Source of the DNA: Apibacter adventoris
GTDB taxonomy: Bacteria > Bacteroidota > Bacteroidia > Flavobacteriales > Weeksellaceae
DNA length: 64,000 nucleotides
Direction of reading: 5' to 3'
NCBI RefSeq assembly: GCF_002964975.1
Contig: NZ_PSZM01000001.1
Coordinates: 1 to 64,000, forward strand
A program made the translations under genes and the position numbers. Below are positions 53,235 through 64,000 of the stretch, piece after piece (the first letter of the stretch is position 1; every line of letters begins with the position of its first letter). The notes beneath the pieces were generated by a model. The model had not been told where the DNA came from. It did no database searches and worked only from the letters and a program-made list of their open reading frames with translations.

Positions 53235-56200
53235 ATGGCAGTTAAACAAAGAACTAGCAGATTTAGCAAAATTTCAATAGGGTTAGCTTCCCCAGAAAGT
53301 ATTTTACAACAATCTAGAGGAGAGGTTTTAAAACCCGAAACAATCAATTATCGTACACATAAGCCTGAAAGAGACGGATTATTCTGTGAAAGAATTTTCG
53401 GCCCAATAAAAGACTATGAATGTGCTTGTGGTAAATATAAAAGAATCCGTTATAAAGGGATTGTTTGTGACAGATGTGGCGTAGAAGTAACAGAAAAAAA
53501 AGTAAGACGTGAACGAATCGGGCATATTAACTTAGTTGTACCCGTTGCTCATATTTGGTATTTCCGTTCTTTACCCAATAAAATAGGATACTTATTAGGT
53601 ATTCCTTCTAAAAAATTAGATATGATTATCTACAATGAAAGATTTGTAGTAATTCAAGCCGGTATTGCAAAAAAATTAAATGGAGAAGAGTTAGAACCTA
53701 ATGAATTTTTAACAGAAGAAGAATATTTAGATATCCTAGAAACACTACCCATTGAAAATCAACACTTAGACGATTCAGATCCAAATAAATTCGTTGCAAA
53801 AATGGGGGCTGAGTGTTTAGAGGAAATGTTAAAACGAATAGATTTAGATTCTCTTTCCTATGACTTAAGACACAGAGCTAGTACTGAATCATCTAAACAA
53901 AGAAGAACAGAAGCCTTAAAAAGATTACAAGTAGTAGAATCTTTTAGAGATGCTAATTCTAATGGCAGAATTAATCGTCCGGAATGGATGATTATGAGGG
54001 TTATTCCTGTCATTCCGCCAGACTTACGTCCTTTAGTTCCCTTAGATGGAGGACGTTTTGCTACTTCTGACTTAAATGATTTATATAGAAGAGTTATTAT
54101 AAGAAATAACCGTTTAAAAAGGCTCATAGAAATCAAAGCTCCTGAAGTAATTTTACGTAACGAAAAACGTATGCTTCAAGAAGCAGTAGATTCTCTTTTT
54201 GACAATACAAGAAAATCTTCAGCTGTAAAATCAGAATCTAACAGACCCCTGAAATCATTATCCGATTCCTTAAAAGGAAAACAAGGACGTTTCAGACAAA
54301 ATTTATTAGGTAAACGTGTAGATTATTCTGCCCGTTCAGTAATTGTTGTAGGACCTTTTTTACAACTTCATGAATGTGGTTTACCTAAAGATATGGCTGC
54401 AGAACTTTACAAACCTTTTGTAATTAGAAAATTGATTGAAAGAGGTATTGTAAAAACAGTTAAATCAGCAAAACGTATTATAGAAAGAAAAGAGCCGGTA
54501 GTATATGATATACTTGAAAATGTAATGAAAGGACATCCTGTGCTTTTAAATCGTGCTCCTACTCTACACCGTTTAGGTATACAGGCTTTCCAACCAAGGA
54601 TGATAGAAGGAAAAGCGATTCGTTTACACCCTTTAGTATGTACTGCTTTCAATGCAGACTTTGATGGTGACCAGATGGCTGTACATTTACCACTGGGACC
54701 GGAAGCGATTTTAGAAGCTCAATTATTAATGTTGGCTTCTCAAAATATTTTAAATCCAGCCAATGGTTCTCCTATTCAAGTACCTTCTCAAGACATGGTT
54801 CTTGGACTATATTATATGACTAAACCTTTAGTCCCTACGGATGATATTATAGTAAAAGGTCATGGAGCTATATTTTACTCTTCTGAAGAAGTTGAAATTG
54901 CTTACAATGAAAAAGCAGTAGATTTAAATGCTATCATTAAAGTAAAAACAAAAGTAAAAGAAGGAGAAGAATTAGTTGAAAAAATTATTGAAACTACTGT
55001 TGGACGAGTATTATTTAATAAAATTGTCCCTGAAAAAGTAGGATATATTAATGAAGTTTTAACTAAAAAATCTCTTAGAAATATTATTGGTAATATATTA
55101 AAAATTACAGATTTTCCTACTACTGCCAAATTCTTAGATGATATGAAAAACTTAGGATATGCTACAGCTTTCCGAGGGGGATTATCATTTAGTTTAGCAG
55201 ACATTAAAACTCCTGATGAAAAGAAAATTATGATTCAAGAAGCCAATGATCAGGTTGATGGAATTAGAAGTAATTATAACATGGGGTTAATTACCAATAA
55301 TGAAAGGTATAATCAGGTAATTGATGTTTGGACGAATACAAATGCACGTTTAACAGACTTAATCATGCAAAGGATGAAAACTGATAAAGGTGGATTTAAT
55401 TCTGTCTATATGATGCTTGATTCCGGAGCTCGTGGATCTAAAGAACAAATTCGTCAATTAGCCGGAATGCGAGGATTAATGGCTAAACCTCAAAAAGCAG
55501 GTTCATCAGGAGGAGAAATTATTGAAAATCCTATTATCTCAAATTTCCGTGAAGGTTTATCTATCTTAGAATATTTTATTTCTACTCACGGTGCTCGTAA
55601 AGGATTAGCAGATACCGCTTTGAAAACAGCAGATGCCGGATACTTAACCCGACGTTTAGTAGATGTTGCTCAAGATGTAATTATAAATGAAGAAGATTGT
55701 GGGACATTAAGAGGTATTGAGATTACTCCTCTAAGAAAAAATGATGAAATTGTAGAACCTTTATCAGAAAGAATCTTAGGACGTGTTTCATTACATGATG
55801 TATACCATCCAGAAACTGATGAAATATTAATAGAAGCCAATCAACTGATAACTTCTGATTTAGCAGCCCTTATAGAACATTCGGGTATTGATTCAGTAGA
55901 AGTACGGTCTCCTTTAACTTGTGAATCTAAAAAAGGAATTTGTGCTAAATGTTATGGAGTAAATTTATCTACAAATAAACTGATAAACAAAGGGGAAGCT
56001 GTAGGTGTAATTGCAGCTCAATCTATTGGAGAACCAGGTACACAGCTTACTTTGAGAACTTTCCACGTAGGAGGAACTGCAGGAAATATTGCTGAAGTAA
56101 ATAGTATTATTGCTAAAAGAGATGGAAAAGTTGAATTTGATGACCTTAGAACCGTAGAAACTGAAGATGAAAATGGAAATACCATTGATACTGTAGTTTC

Positions 56201-57509
56201 CCGTTCTACTGAATTTAAATTATTAAATTCAGAAGGAAATATACAGATGATTAACAATATTCCTTATGGAGCTACCTTAATGGTAAAAACCGGACAGGAT
56301 GTTAAAAAAGGAGATGTCATTTGTAAATGGGATCCTTATAATGCGATCATCCTTTCAGAAACTTCAGGAAAAATCGAATACGAACAAATAGAACAAGGAT
56401 CTACCTATCAGCTTGAAATTGATGAACAAACAGGATTTGAGGAAAAAGTTATTTCTGAATCTAGAAATAAAAAATTAATTCCTACCTTAAGAATCTTAGA
56501 TACTAAAGGTAATGAACTAAAATCCATAAACTTACCTGTTGGAGCCCACTTAATTGTAAATGATGGTGAAAAAATTAAAGCGGGTCGCATTTTAGTGAAA
56601 ATACCAAGAAGATCCGCAAAAGCGGGTGATATTACCGGAGGTCTTCCTAGAGTTACTGAATTATTTGAAGCAAGAAATCCTTCAAACCCTGCTGTAGTTA
56701 CAGAAATTGATGGTGTAGTAAGTTACGGAAAAATTAAACGTGGTAACAGGGAAATTGTTGTTGAATCAAAAACTGGAGAAATAAAAAGATATTTAGTAAA
56801 ATTATCCAATCAGATTATGGTTCAAGAAAATGATTTTGTTCATGCCGGAGATCCTTTATCAGACGGAGCTATTACACCTAATGACATCTTAAATATCAAA
56901 GGACCTACCGCTGTACAAGAATATTTAGTAAATGAAATACAGGAAGTTTATCGTTTACAAGGGGTAAAAATTGATGATAAACATTTTGAAATTATAGTAC
57001 GCCAAATGATGACTAAGGTAGAAATTATAGATGCAGGTGATACTAAATTCCTTGAAAATAATCTTGAGCATAAAATAGACTTTATTGAAGAAAATGACCG
57101 AATTTTTGGAATGAAAGTAATTGTAGACCCTGGAGATAGTGAAGAATTTAAAGCTGGACAAATTATTACAGCCCGAGAATTAAGGGATGAAAATTCTAAA
57201 CTCAAACGAGAAGATAAAAAACTTGTAGAAGCCCGAGAAGCTTTACCTGCTACTGCTAGCCCTGTATTACAGGGTATTACCCGAGCATCTTTACAAACTA
57301 AATCTTTCATTTCAGCAGCTTCTTTCCAAGAAACTACTAAAGTTTTAAATGAAGCAGCTGTATCTGGAAAAGTTGATTACTTAAATGGATTGAAAGAAAA
57401 TGTAATTGTTGGGCATAGAATCCCTGCAGGTACAGGTTTAACTGAATATCAAAATGTAGTTGTAGGATCAAATAAGGAATTTGAAAGATTAATTACCGAA
57501 AAAATTTAA
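53235..57509 (+). CDS. rpoC: DNA-directed RNA polymerase subunit beta'
   Basis: The 1424-residue subunit has the N-terminal zinc site [40 protein letters not shown], the catalytic [19 protein letters not shown] loop, the bridge-helix/trigger-loop region ([20 protein letters not shown]), the second zinc site [13 protein letters not shown] and [20 protein letters not shown]. The sequence looks complete, with normal highly expressed codon use. Confidence 0.98.
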   Translation: MAVKQRTSRFSKISIGLASPESILQQSRGEVLKPETINYRTHKPERDGLFCERIFGPIKDYECACGKYKRIRYKGIVCDRCGVEVTEKKVRRERIGHINLVVPVAHIWYFRSLPNKIGYLLGIPSKKLDMIIYNERFVVIQAGIAKKLNGEELEPNEFLTEEEYLDILETLPIENQHLDDSDPNKFVAKMGAECLEEMLKRIDLDSLSYDLRHRASTESSKQRRTEALKRLQVVESFRDANSNGRINRPEWMIMRVIPVIPPDLRPLVPLDGGRFATSDLNDLYRRVIIRNNRLKRLIEIKAPEVILRNEKRMLQEAVDSLFDNTRKSSAVKSESNRPLKSLSDSLKGKQGRFRQNLLGKRVDYSARSVIVVGPFLQLHECGLPKDMAAELYKPFVIRKLIERGIVKTVKSAKRIIERKEPVVYDILENVMKGHPVLLNRAPTLHRLGIQAFQPRMIEGKAIRLHPLVCTAFNADFDGDQMAVHLPLGPEAILEAQLLMLASQNILNPANGSPIQVPSQDMVLGLYYMTKPLVPTDDIIVKGHGAIFYSSEEVEIAYNEKAVDLNAIIKVKTKVKEGEELVEKIIETTVGRVLFNKIVPEKVGYINEVLTKKSLRNIIGNILKITDFPTTAKFLDDMKNLGYATAFRGGLSFSLADIKTPDEKKIMIQEANDQVDGIRSNYNMGLITNNERYNQVIDVWTNTNARLTDLIMQRMKTDKGGFNSVYMMLDSGARGSKEQIRQLAGMRGLMAKPQKAGSSGGEIIENPIISNFREGLSILEYFISTHGARKGLADTALKTADAGYLTRRLVDVAQDVIINEEDCGTLRGIEITPLRKNDEIVEPLSERILGRVSLHDVYHPETDEILIEANQLITSDLAALIEHSGIDSVEVRSPLTCESKKGICAKCYGVNLSTNKLINKGEAVGVIAAQSIGEPGTQLTLRTFHVGGTAGNIAEVNSIIAKRDGKVEFDDLRTVETEDENGNTIDTVVSRSTEFKLLNSEGNIQMINNIPYGATLMVKTGQDVKKGDVICKWDPYNAIILSETSGKIEYEQIEQGSTYQLEIDEQTGFEEKVISESRNKKLIPTLRILDTKGNELKSINLPVGAHLIVNDGEKIKAGRILVKIPRRSAKAGDITGGLPRVTELFEARNPSNPAVVTEIDGVVSYGKIKRGNREIVVESKTGEIKRYLVKLSNQIMVQENDFVHAGDPLSDGAITPNDILNIKGPTAVQEYLVNEIQEVYRLQGVKIDDKHFEIIVRQMMTKVEIIDAGDTKFLENNLEHKIDFIEENDRIFGMKVIVDPGDSEEFKAGQIITARELRDENSKLKREDKKLVEAREALPATASPVLQGITRASLQTKSFISAASFQETTKVLNEAAVSGKVDYLNGLKENVIVGHRIPAGTGLTEYQNVVVGSNKEFERLITEKI

Positions 57510-57516
57510 TTGAATC

Positions 57517-57819
57517 ATGGAAAATCAAGATCAAAACCCTCAAGATCTAAATATTGAATTAACGGATGATATAGCATCAGGAGTTTTTTCTAATTTAGCT
57601 TTAATTAATCATTCTTCTACAGAATTTGTATTAGATTTTATACAGATTATGCCTGGGATACCAAAAGCTAAAGTAAAATCAAGAATTATTTTAACTCCTG
57701 AACATGCTAAAAGATTGTTATCAGCTTTAACTGATAATATTCAGAAGTATGAACAGCAATTTGGAAATGTAAAAGACGAAACTTATCATTTAAATTTCGG
57801 AACTAAAGGACAAGCTTAA
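57517..57819 (+). CDS. DUF3467 protein
   Basis: The 100-residue protein begins 7 bases after rpoC and contains DDIASGVFSNLALINHSSTE, FVLDFIQIMPGIPKAKVKSR and TPEHAKRLLSALTDNIQKYE, the DUF3467 pattern. It is found after rpoC in other Bacteroidota as I recall; the function is unknown. The operon ends with the terminator just downstream. Confidence 0.88.
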   Translation: MENQDQNPQDLNIELTDDIASGVFSNLALINHSSTEFVLDFIQIMPGIPKAKVKSRIILTPEHAKRLLSALTDNIQKYEQQFGNVKDETYHLNFGTKGQA

Positions 57820-57847
57820 TAAATCGTAATAACTATTAAATTAATAT

Positions 57848-57877
57848 AAAAACCAGGTAATCACACCTGGTTTTTTA
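57848..57877 (+). terminator. Terminator of the rpoBC operon
   Basis: AAACCAGG / CCTGGTTT forms an 8-bp stem with a TAATCACA loop, followed by TTTTATTTT, 29 bases after the DUF3467 stop. Confidence 0.88.
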
Positions 57878-58004
57878 TTTTATATATATTTATTGCCAAA
57901 ATAATTATTAATTCAATTTTATCCTACCTTTTCATTATTAGATACAATATTTATCGATTATACATTTTATTCATTATTTTTATGGATTATTAAAAAAAAT
58001 AACT

Positions 58005-58012
58005 TATATTTG
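58005..58012 (+). promoter_or_regulatory. Probable -7 box of the susC-like operon
   Basis: TATATTTG followed by AAG fits the -7 consensus 25 bases before the start codon. No good -33 TTTG is seen, so it may need an activator or another sigma factor. Confidence 0.5.
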
Positions 58013-58036
58013 AAGCGATAAATTAATGTATTAAAT

Positions 58037-61000
58037 ATGAGAATAAACAGAAATGTCTTAGGTTTTTCGTTTATCCTCTTGAGTACTATTTTATGTGCTC
58101 AAGTTAAAACGATTACCGGAAAAGTGACTAATAGTAATGGTAAACCTCTAAGTGATGTTTCCTTATCTATTGAGGGTGGTAAAACAGTCTATACCAATGA
58201 AGAAGGAGAATTTACTTTGAATGCCGAGACTGGTCAAACTGTGGAAGTTATTTCTTTAGACGATGAAACCACGAGTTTTGTTGTAGGTACTCAAGATTTT
58301 TATAATTTAACTCTTAAACCTGTAAATACCTCCACAAAAGAAACAGAAATAGAAGGAGTTGTAATTACTGCTCTAGGTATAAAAAGGGAAAAAAAAGCTC
58401 TGACATATTCGACTACAGAGGTAAAGGGTGAGGATATAAATACACTTCCTACAAATAATTTTGCAAATAATTTATCCGGTAAGGTAGCCGGACTTCAAAT
58501 CAAAAACTCAGGTAATTTTGGAGGATCCACAAATATTCAATTAAGAGGAACTAGAAGTATTATAGGAAACAATCAGGCTTTAATTGTAGTAGATGGAGTT
58601 CCTATTAGCAATGCCAATATTAATAACAGTAATCAAGCTCAAGGAGGCACCGGTTATGACTTTGGTAATGCTGCTTCTGATATTGATCCTAATGATATTG
58701 AATCTATAAATGTATTAAAAGGAGCTGCAGCTACAGCTTTATATGGTAGTTTAGCCTCTAATGGAGCCATCATGATTACTACTAAAAAGGGGAAAAAAAA
58801 TCAGGGATTGGGGATTGAATTAAATACTACAGTATCAACTGGTTTTATAGATAAAAGCACTTTTATTAAATATCAAAAAAAGTATGGGCAAGGAGAAGGT
58901 CCTTTTTATGGTCCAAAATCTAATGAATATTTTAACAGTAATAATGGAAATCTTGAAGCTCCTTTTGGTTATGATGCTTCTTATGGTGCTGCTTTTGACC
59001 CTAATTTAATGGTATATCATTGGGATTCATGGTTAGATAATCCTGATGGAGTTTTGAAACCCTGGACTGCTGCTAAAAATGATCCTATCAAATTCTTCAA
59101 TAATCCTGTATCTTTTGTGAATAGTATTTCTTTAACAGGAAGTACCGAAAATTCCACATATAAATTTGCTTATGCAAATAACAATGAAACAGGTCTTTTA
59201 CCAAATAGTAGTTTAAATCGAAATACTTTAAATGGAAATTTCACCCATAACTTTGCTGATAATTTTGTTGCTACTGCTTTTTTAACTTATTCTCGTCAAA
59301 ATACTAAAGGAAGAAATGTTACAGGTTATTCCGGAAATATTATTTCTGGATTCAGACAATGGTGGCCTGTCAATGTAGACATTAAACGTTTAGAATATGC
59401 TTATAACAAAACAGGAACTAATTATACATGGAACTGGAGTGATGGCGGCGCAAATTCCAATCCATCTTACTGGGATAATCCATATTGGTCAAGATACAAA
59501 AATTATGAAACGGATACAAGAGAAAGATTATTAACCGGAATTAATTTATCTTATGATGTAACTAAAGACTTCAATATTTTGGGGAGAGTAGCTATAGATA
59601 AAACAAATGATAGAATTGAAGAAAGATTAGCTGAGGGATCATCTGCTACAAGTTTTGGTATAAAGCATAGTAGAGAAAAATCCGGGTATCAATTATACAC
59701 CAGAGATTATATGCAACAAACTTATGATTTGATTGCTACATTACAAAAAGATCTGTCTGACAAAGTAAACATAAAAGTTTTAGGAGGTGGTTCATTTCTT
59801 CAATATGATACAAAATCATATCAAGGATCTACTTTAGGAGGATTATTAGTTCCAGGGTTATATTCTCTCGGTAATAGTGTATCTTATAATGCACCAATTG
59901 AATCTGATCTAAAAAAACAAAAATCTGGACTTTATGGACAAGCAACTATAACTTTATTAAATCAATTGTATTTAGATGGATCTTACAGATATGACCAATC
60001 CACAGCCTTGCCTAAACACAATAGAGGGTATGATTATTTTTCTGGAGGATTAAGTTGGATTTTTTCAAGCCTTTTGAAAAGTTCTGTTATAAATTTTGCT
60101 AAAATAAGAGGTAGTTACGCAGAAGTAGGTGCAGATCCTGAATCAACAGATGCCAGTCTTGGATACTACTATAATAATGGAAGTTTATATGGTGTGCCTT
60201 ACTATGGAATTTCTGACAATACTTCTTCCAATCAAGTAGCTTTTAATTTTGATGACTTAAAACCCGAAAGAACGAAAAGTTGGGAAGGCGGATTGGAAAT
60301 GCAATTTTTAAATAATCGAATTGGATTTGATATATCTCTTTATAAAACTACAACTAAAGACCAATTTAATTATCTTCAAATTCCTACAGCAACTTATTAT
60401 TATAGAAAATTTATGAACATAGGAAAAGTTGAAAATAAAGGAATTGAGGTGGCTTTAAATTTAACCCCGATAAAATTTTCAAATTTTAAATGGGATATTA
60501 ATGTTAACTGGTCCAATAACAAAAACAAACTAGTAGCTTTACAACCCGGAACCGATAAAATAGTATTAGGTTCTTATCAAAGTGGTGTAACTATAGCTGC
60601 TGTTGTAGGTAAATCTTTAGGAGTAATTATTGGATCTGATTACGTATATGATAAAAATGGAAACCCAGTAATTGATAGTAATGAATATAAACCAGACGGA
60701 ACAAAAAATTCGAACTATGGTTATTATTTAAAAAATGAATCACAAGTAATAGGTCATACACAGCCCAAGTGGACAGGAGGAATTACGAATAGATTTACTT
60801 ACAAAAATTTTTCTTTAAGTATTTTAATAGATGTGAAACATGGAGGTAATGTTTATTCCTTAGACCAAGTTTATGGTCAAGAATCCGGACTAACCAAAAA
60901 TACAATCAAAACAAATGATCTTGGAAATCCCGTTAGAAATCCTATATCTGAAGGTGGAGGAATTGTATTTGATGGAGTAAAACTCGATGGAACTCGTAAT

Positions 61001-61321
61001 GATATCCGGATTGATGCAAGCGAAGCTGGAAAAGCGTTTGCTCATGATGCTAAACCAAATAAAGCCTATATTTATAACGCAGGTTATATTAAATTAAGAG
61101 AAGTATCTTTATCTTACGCAATGCCTAATAAAATATTTGACGGAACTTTTATTAAATCTATGACTTTTGGAATAATAGGGGGAAATTTATGGATCATACA
61201 AAAAAATCTTCCATATGCAGATCCTGAATCAGGTCTGGGTTCTGGTAATTTACAAGGTTTTCAATCGGGAGTAATGCCTACAACTCGTACAATTTCATTT
61301 AATGTTAAAGTTAAATTTTAA
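58037..61321 (+). CDS. SusC/RagA-type TonB-linked outer-membrane transporter
   Basis: The 1094-residue protein has a signal peptide (MRINRNVLGFSFILLSTILC, mature from AQVK), a carboxypeptidase-D-like N-terminal domain (ITGKVTNSNGKPLSDVSLSI), the plug (NLSGKVAGLQIKNSGNFGGS, LIVVDGVPISN, VLKGAAATALYGSLASNGAI) and a large beta-barrel ending in NVKVKF. With its SusD partner it imports bulky nutrients, usually glycans or peptides, using TonB energy. No glycoside hydrolase, peptidase or regulator lies beside it, so the substrate cannot be inferred. Confidence 0.95.
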   Translation: MRINRNVLGFSFILLSTILCAQVKTITGKVTNSNGKPLSDVSLSIEGGKTVYTNEEGEFTLNAETGQTVEVISLDDETTSFVVGTQDFYNLTLKPVNTSTKETEIEGVVITALGIKREKKALTYSTTEVKGEDINTLPTNNFANNLSGKVAGLQIKNSGNFGGSTNIQLRGTRSIIGNNQALIVVDGVPISNANINNSNQAQGGTGYDFGNAASDIDPNDIESINVLKGAAATALYGSLASNGAIMITTKKGKKNQGLGIELNTTVSTGFIDKSTFIKYQKKYGQGEGPFYGPKSNEYFNSNNGNLEAPFGYDASYGAAFDPNLMVYHWDSWLDNPDGVLKPWTAAKNDPIKFFNNPVSFVNSISLTGSTENSTYKFAYANNNETGLLPNSSLNRNTLNGNFTHNFADNFVATAFLTYSRQNTKGRNVTGYSGNIISGFRQWWPVNVDIKRLEYAYNKTGTNYTWNWSDGGANSNPSYWDNPYWSRYKNYETDTRERLLTGINLSYDVTKDFNILGRVAIDKTNDRIEERLAEGSSATSFGIKHSREKSGYQLYTRDYMQQTYDLIATLQKDLSDKVNIKVLGGGSFLQYDTKSYQGSTLGGLLVPGLYSLGNSVSYNAPIESDLKKQKSGLYGQATITLLNQLYLDGSYRYDQSTALPKHNRGYDYFSGGLSWIFSSLLKSSVINFAKIRGSYAEVGADPESTDASLGYYYNNGSLYGVPYYGISDNTSSNQVAFNFDDLKPERTKSWEGGLEMQFLNNRIGFDISLYKTTTKDQFNYLQIPTATYYYRKFMNIGKVENKGIEVALNLTPIKFSNFKWDINVNWSNNKNKLVALQPGTDKIVLGSYQSGVTIAAVVGKSLGVIIGSDYVYDKNGNPVIDSNEYKPDGTKNSNYGYYLKNESQVIGHTQPKWTGGITNRFTYKNFSLSILIDVKHGGNVYSLDQVYGQESGLTKNTIKTNDLGNPVRNPISEGGGIVFDGVKLDGTRNDIRIDASEAGKAFAHDAKPNKAYIYNAGYIKLREVSLSYAMPNKIFDGTFIKSMTFGIIGGNLWIIQKNLPYADPESGLGSGNLQGFQSGVMPTTRTISFNVKVKF

Positions 61322-61333
61322 ACTATAAAATTT

Positions 61334-62806
61334 ATGAAAAAAATAATTCTAATACTATTTGCAATTTGCCTAACAAATAGTTGTGTTAATGATTCTGAAG
61401 ATTATCACGAAGATCAAAAAAAACCTTATCAAATTCCTTCTCAATACTTATTTTCTCAAGCTGAAAAAAGCTTAGTTGATAAATTAGTAACTCCTAATTT
61501 TAATCGAAATGTTTTCAGGTTTTTACAACAATATTGGACAGAAACAACTTATTATACTGAAGTGAAATATGATTTTGAGAATCGAAAAGTTACACAAAAT
61601 TTCTGGAATGGTTTATATTTAGATGTATTAGGCAATTTGAATGATAGCAAGAAAATTATTGAAGCCGAGCAACCTAAAATTACTGCTACTGCAAATGAAA
61701 TAATTTCATTTAATAAAATAAAAATTAATAAACTGGCTATAATAGAATTATTAAATGTTTATACCTATCAAATATTAGTAGATACTTATGGTAATATCCC
61801 TTATAGTGAAGCTGGATTTCCCTTAGAAAATATTAATCCTAAATATGATGATGCTGAAACTATTTACATTGATTTAATAACTAGAACTGAAAAAGCTATA
61901 GATAATTTGGATATTTCTGAAGCCAGTTTTGGAAAAGCTGATTTTCTTTATGGAGGTAATATTACTAAATGGAAAAAATTTGGCAATTCTCTTCTTATTA
62001 AATTAGGGATTGCTTTAGCTGACCAAAATCTTACTTTATCTACACAAGCTGTAAACAAGGGTTTTTTAGGAGGAGCAATATTAAGTAATGATGATAATGC
62101 TAAATTTAATTATGATTCTAATTCGCCAAATTTCAATCCTTTATATGATAATTTATTTGCAAGTAATAGAAATGATTTTGTTGCAGCAGATACATTTGTT
62201 AATTATTTGAATAAATTAAATGACCCTAGAAGAGAAGTTTATTTCCAATTATATAATGAAAAAGATAAAAATGGAAATATTATTTCTAGCTACTATAAAG
62301 GAGGAAAATTTGGCTCTCCTGGAAATACAATAAGAAATTCATCTAAAATTGGATTATTTGCCTATACTTCCACAACTCCGGGAATATTATTTGAGGCTAG
62401 TGAGATTAATTTTTATTTAGCTGAAGCTGCTGCTAGAAATAGTGGTTACATTGTAACCGGAGCAGAAAATTATTACAATAATGCTATTACAGCTTCTTTT
62501 GAATTTTGGAATGTACCTATAGGTAATTATTTAAGTACAGTTCCTTACAATGCCTCAAATTGGAAAGAATCTATAGGAATGCAAGCTTGGATTGCCTTAT
62601 ATAACAGAATTGAGTCTTGGAACACAAAAAGAAGACTGGATTATCCTATTTTACACGTATCCTCTTCTTCTGTTTTACCTGAAGTACCAGTACGTTTTAG
62701 ATATCCAATAGATGAAAGAACTGTTAACTCTGCTAATTATTCTCAAGCTGCAGCTGCTATTGGAAAAGACGATTATAATATTAAAATATTTTGGGACAAA
62801 TACTAA
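61334..62806 (+). CDS. SusD/RagB-type surface lipoprotein
   Basis: The 490-residue lipoprotein has a signal ending at Cys-17 (MKKIILILFAICLTNSC). The body is a SusD-like TPR scaffold: FWNGLYLDVLGNLNDSKKII, LLNVYTYQILVDTYGNIPYS, KKFGNSLLIKLGIALADQN and FEASEINFYLAEAAARNSGY, ending RFRYPIDERTVNSANYSQA. It caps the SusC barrel at the cell surface and captures ligand. It starts 12 bases after the susC-like stop. Confidence 0.93.
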   Translation: MKKIILILFAICLTNSCVNDSEDYHEDQKKPYQIPSQYLFSQAEKSLVDKLVTPNFNRNVFRFLQQYWTETTYYTEVKYDFENRKVTQNFWNGLYLDVLGNLNDSKKIIEAEQPKITATANEIISFNKIKINKLAIIELLNVYTYQILVDTYGNIPYSEAGFPLENINPKYDDAETIYIDLITRTEKAIDNLDISEASFGKADFLYGGNITKWKKFGNSLLIKLGIALADQNLTLSTQAVNKGFLGGAILSNDDNAKFNYDSNSPNFNPLYDNLFASNRNDFVAADTFVNYLNKLNDPRREVYFQLYNEKDKNGNIISSYYKGGKFGSPGNTIRNSSKIGLFAYTSTTPGILFEASEINFYLAEAAARNSGYIVTGAENYYNNAITASFEFWNVPIGNYLSTVPYNASNWKESIGMQAWIALYNRIESWNTKRRLDYPILHVSSSSVLPEVPVRFRYPIDERTVNSANYSQAAAAIGKDDYNIKIFWDKY

Positions 62807-62838
62807 AAAACTATATACTTAGTTAATTTTATATAGAA

Positions 62839-62876
62839 AAAAGGAAGCTCTGTTATTTTACAGAGCTTTCCTTATT
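62839..62876 (+). terminator. Terminator of the susCD-like operon
   Basis: AAGGAAGCTCTGT pairs with ACAGAGCTTTCCTT (one bulge) around a TATTTT loop, with A residues before and TTATT after. The rest of the 322-base gap to apt (62877-63129) is A+T-rich with no feature I can support. Confidence 0.8.
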
Positions 62877-63129
62877 ATAAAACGTAATATCTTTTTTTAA
62901 ACATTCAAATTTCAATAAGTAAATATTCTTAGTCTATCTAAATATTAAGTTATCTAAACAATTAATCTAAGCTTATCTCTATCTTAATTTGTTATTAAAC
63001 CTTTATTAATTAAACACAGGAAATAGAAAATAATATTAATAATAAAAAACACATAAATAAACTTTTATCTGTACATATTTTTTATCTTTAAAAAATTTAA
63101 ACAGATTCTGTTGCTTAAATAATATATTT

Positions 63130-63663
63130 TTATTTATATTCTAGCAAAATCTGAATTTCTTTAGTATATTTTTCTAATTTTTTCTTTCCATCCAAAGAAT
63201 CTAAAGAAATTAAAAAGCTAAACTGACTTGCTTTTGCACCACAATTTTCTACTAATTGAGCACATGCAGCAGCTGTTCCTCCAGTAGCTAATATATCATC
63301 ATGTATCAATACTCTTTGATTAGGTTTGATATGATTTTTTTTTATTTCAATTTCGGCTGATCCATACTCCAACTCATACTCTTGAGATATAACCGGAGGT
63401 GGTAATTTACCAGCTTTACGAATTAATACAAACGGAATGTTAAGCTCTTTTGCTATTTGGGTACCAAACAAAAAACCACGACTTTCGATTCCACATACTA
63501 CATCTATCTTACCTTTACTAAACTCTGCAAATGATTTTATAATTTTAGTACATAAATCAGGATTTAAAAATATGGGAGTTATATCTTTATAATGAATTCC
63601 TGCTTTAGGAAAATCCTGAATCTTATCTATACATGAGTCAATTTTCTTACTTAATTCTTTCAT
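63130..63663 (-). CDS. apt: Adenine phosphoribosyltransferase
   Basis: The 177-residue enzyme makes AMP from adenine and PRPP (purine salvage). It has DFPKAGIHYKDITPIFLNPD, DVVCGIESRGFLFGTQIAKE, LPFVLIRKAGKLPPPV-type FVLIRKAGKLPPPVISQEYE and the PRPP loop RVLIHDDILATGGTAAACAQ. All family blocks are present. It lies 30 bases after the truncated gene at the window edge on the same strand. Confidence 0.96.
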   Translation of the reverse strand: MKELSKKIDSCIDKIQDFPKAGIHYKDITPIFLNPDLCTKIIKSFAEFSKGKIDVVCGIESRGFLFGTQIAKELNIPFVLIRKAGKLPPPVISQEYELEYGSAEIEIKKNHIKPNQRVLIHDDILATGGTAAACAQLVENCGAKASQFSFLISLDSLDGKKKLEKYTKEIQILLEYK

Positions 63664-63693
63664 TAAACTATTTTTTTAATATATATTAAAAAT

Positions 63694-64000
63694 CTATTTC
63701 CAAGTGTCTTCTTTGATTTCTTTAGTTTCAGTATCTGTAATAAACCAATTATCCTTGTCTTTTTTTAATATAAAATTTTGTTTTAATGTTTTAACTTTTC
63801 CATTTTGATCTTTAATTTGATACAACGCAAAAATTGTTATTTTATCTCTAGAAGTATTTATTACCTCTGTCGTAAGCAAATTGGTAGCTTCAACTGTTCC
63901 AAATCCATTAGAAGTAGAAGCAAATTTCTCTTCAGTATCCCACTTAGGATTTTTAGTTAAACTATAAGCTTTAGAATAATTTTTATTACCAATATATTGA
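63694..64000 (-). CDS. Unidentified protein, C-terminal part, running off the window
   Basis: The minus-strand frame is open to the right edge (about 102 codons visible). It reads QYIGNKNYSKAYSLTKNPKW, FASTSNGFGTVEATNLLTTE, DKITIFALYQIKDQNGKVKT and WFITDTETKEIKEDTWK. The pattern of a small beta-rich domain with a final W/I/TD stretch resembles NTF2-like or DUF4878-type exported proteins, but with the N-terminus missing no family can be assigned. An internal TTG at 63879 should not be taken as the start. Confidence 0.65.
   Translation of the reverse strand, partial: QYIGNKNYSKAYSLTKNPKWDTEEKFASTSNGFGTVEATNLLTTEVINTSRDKITIFALYQIKDQNGKVKTLKQNFILKKDKDNWFITDTETKEIKEDTWK

Noticed and set aside
58037-62806. 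A complete polysaccharide utilisation locus
   Set aside because: Only the SusC/SusD pair is present; no carbohydrate enzyme or regulator is adjacent, so no glycan target can be claimed.

Overview
The window comes from a low-GC Bacteroidota chromosome, most likely class Flavobacteriia. Evidence: Bacteroidota-type promoters (TTTG, 19 bases, TAnnTTTG), a SusC/SusD pair, gldF/gldG, a flavobacterial AccD without zinc-ribbon cysteines, and a TssD-type tube protein of the Bacteroidota type VI secretion system (T6SS subtype iii). An Apibacter-like or other Weeksellaceae bacterium would fit, but that is inference.

Region 1 (1-8.9 kb) is a T6SS export module: TssD tube protein, VgrG spike, an unrecognised TPR-like protein placed where an adaptor or chaperone would sit, and an intact 1434-residue PAAR-like/Rhs effector ending in an HNH/EndoVII-like nuclease tip, followed by its probable immunity gene. 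TssD, VgrG and Rhs are visibly richer in G+C than the rest.

Region 2 (8.9-20.7 kb) is the most unusual part: ten successive orphan modules. Each has a short 3' remnant of the rhs core (the part ending DPxGL) without its own normal start, then a different C-terminal toxin tip, then one or two small immunity-type genes. Recognisable tips are a permuted papain-like hydrolase, two GIY-YIG nucleases, a WHH nuclease, an AHH nuclease, a YwqJ-like deaminase and a second, broken deaminase. Immunity candidates include SUKH (SMI1/KNR4), Imm51-like and Imm11/43-like proteins. The rhs remnants become more A+T-rich and more damaged with distance from the intact rhs gene, as if old tips had been pushed downstream one after another. 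Two inter-module gaps carry the same minus-strand gene-tail remnant, and three carry a promoter-like plus boxA-like leader. No integrase, transposase or CRISPR is visible here.

Region 3 (21-44.3 kb) is ordinary chromosome: accD, a nucleoside-gate membrane protein, a dicarboxylate symporter, DedA, an ECF sigma factor with a 46-residue ORF behind it, a START-like protein, a degenerate class IV aminotransferase, a hemJ-gldF-gldG-methyltransferase operon, membrane proteins, hisS, lpdA, glyS, rpsU, a Xer recombinase and hpf. A probable structured small RNA lies on the minus strand at 27.8-27.9 kb.

Region 4 (44.3-57.8 kb) is the conserved translation/transcription cluster: four tRNAs, tuf, tRNA-Trp, secE, nusG, rplKAJL, rpoB, rpoC and a DUF3467 gene. 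Region 5 (58-64 kb) holds a SusC/SusD pair, apt and a truncated gene at the right edge.
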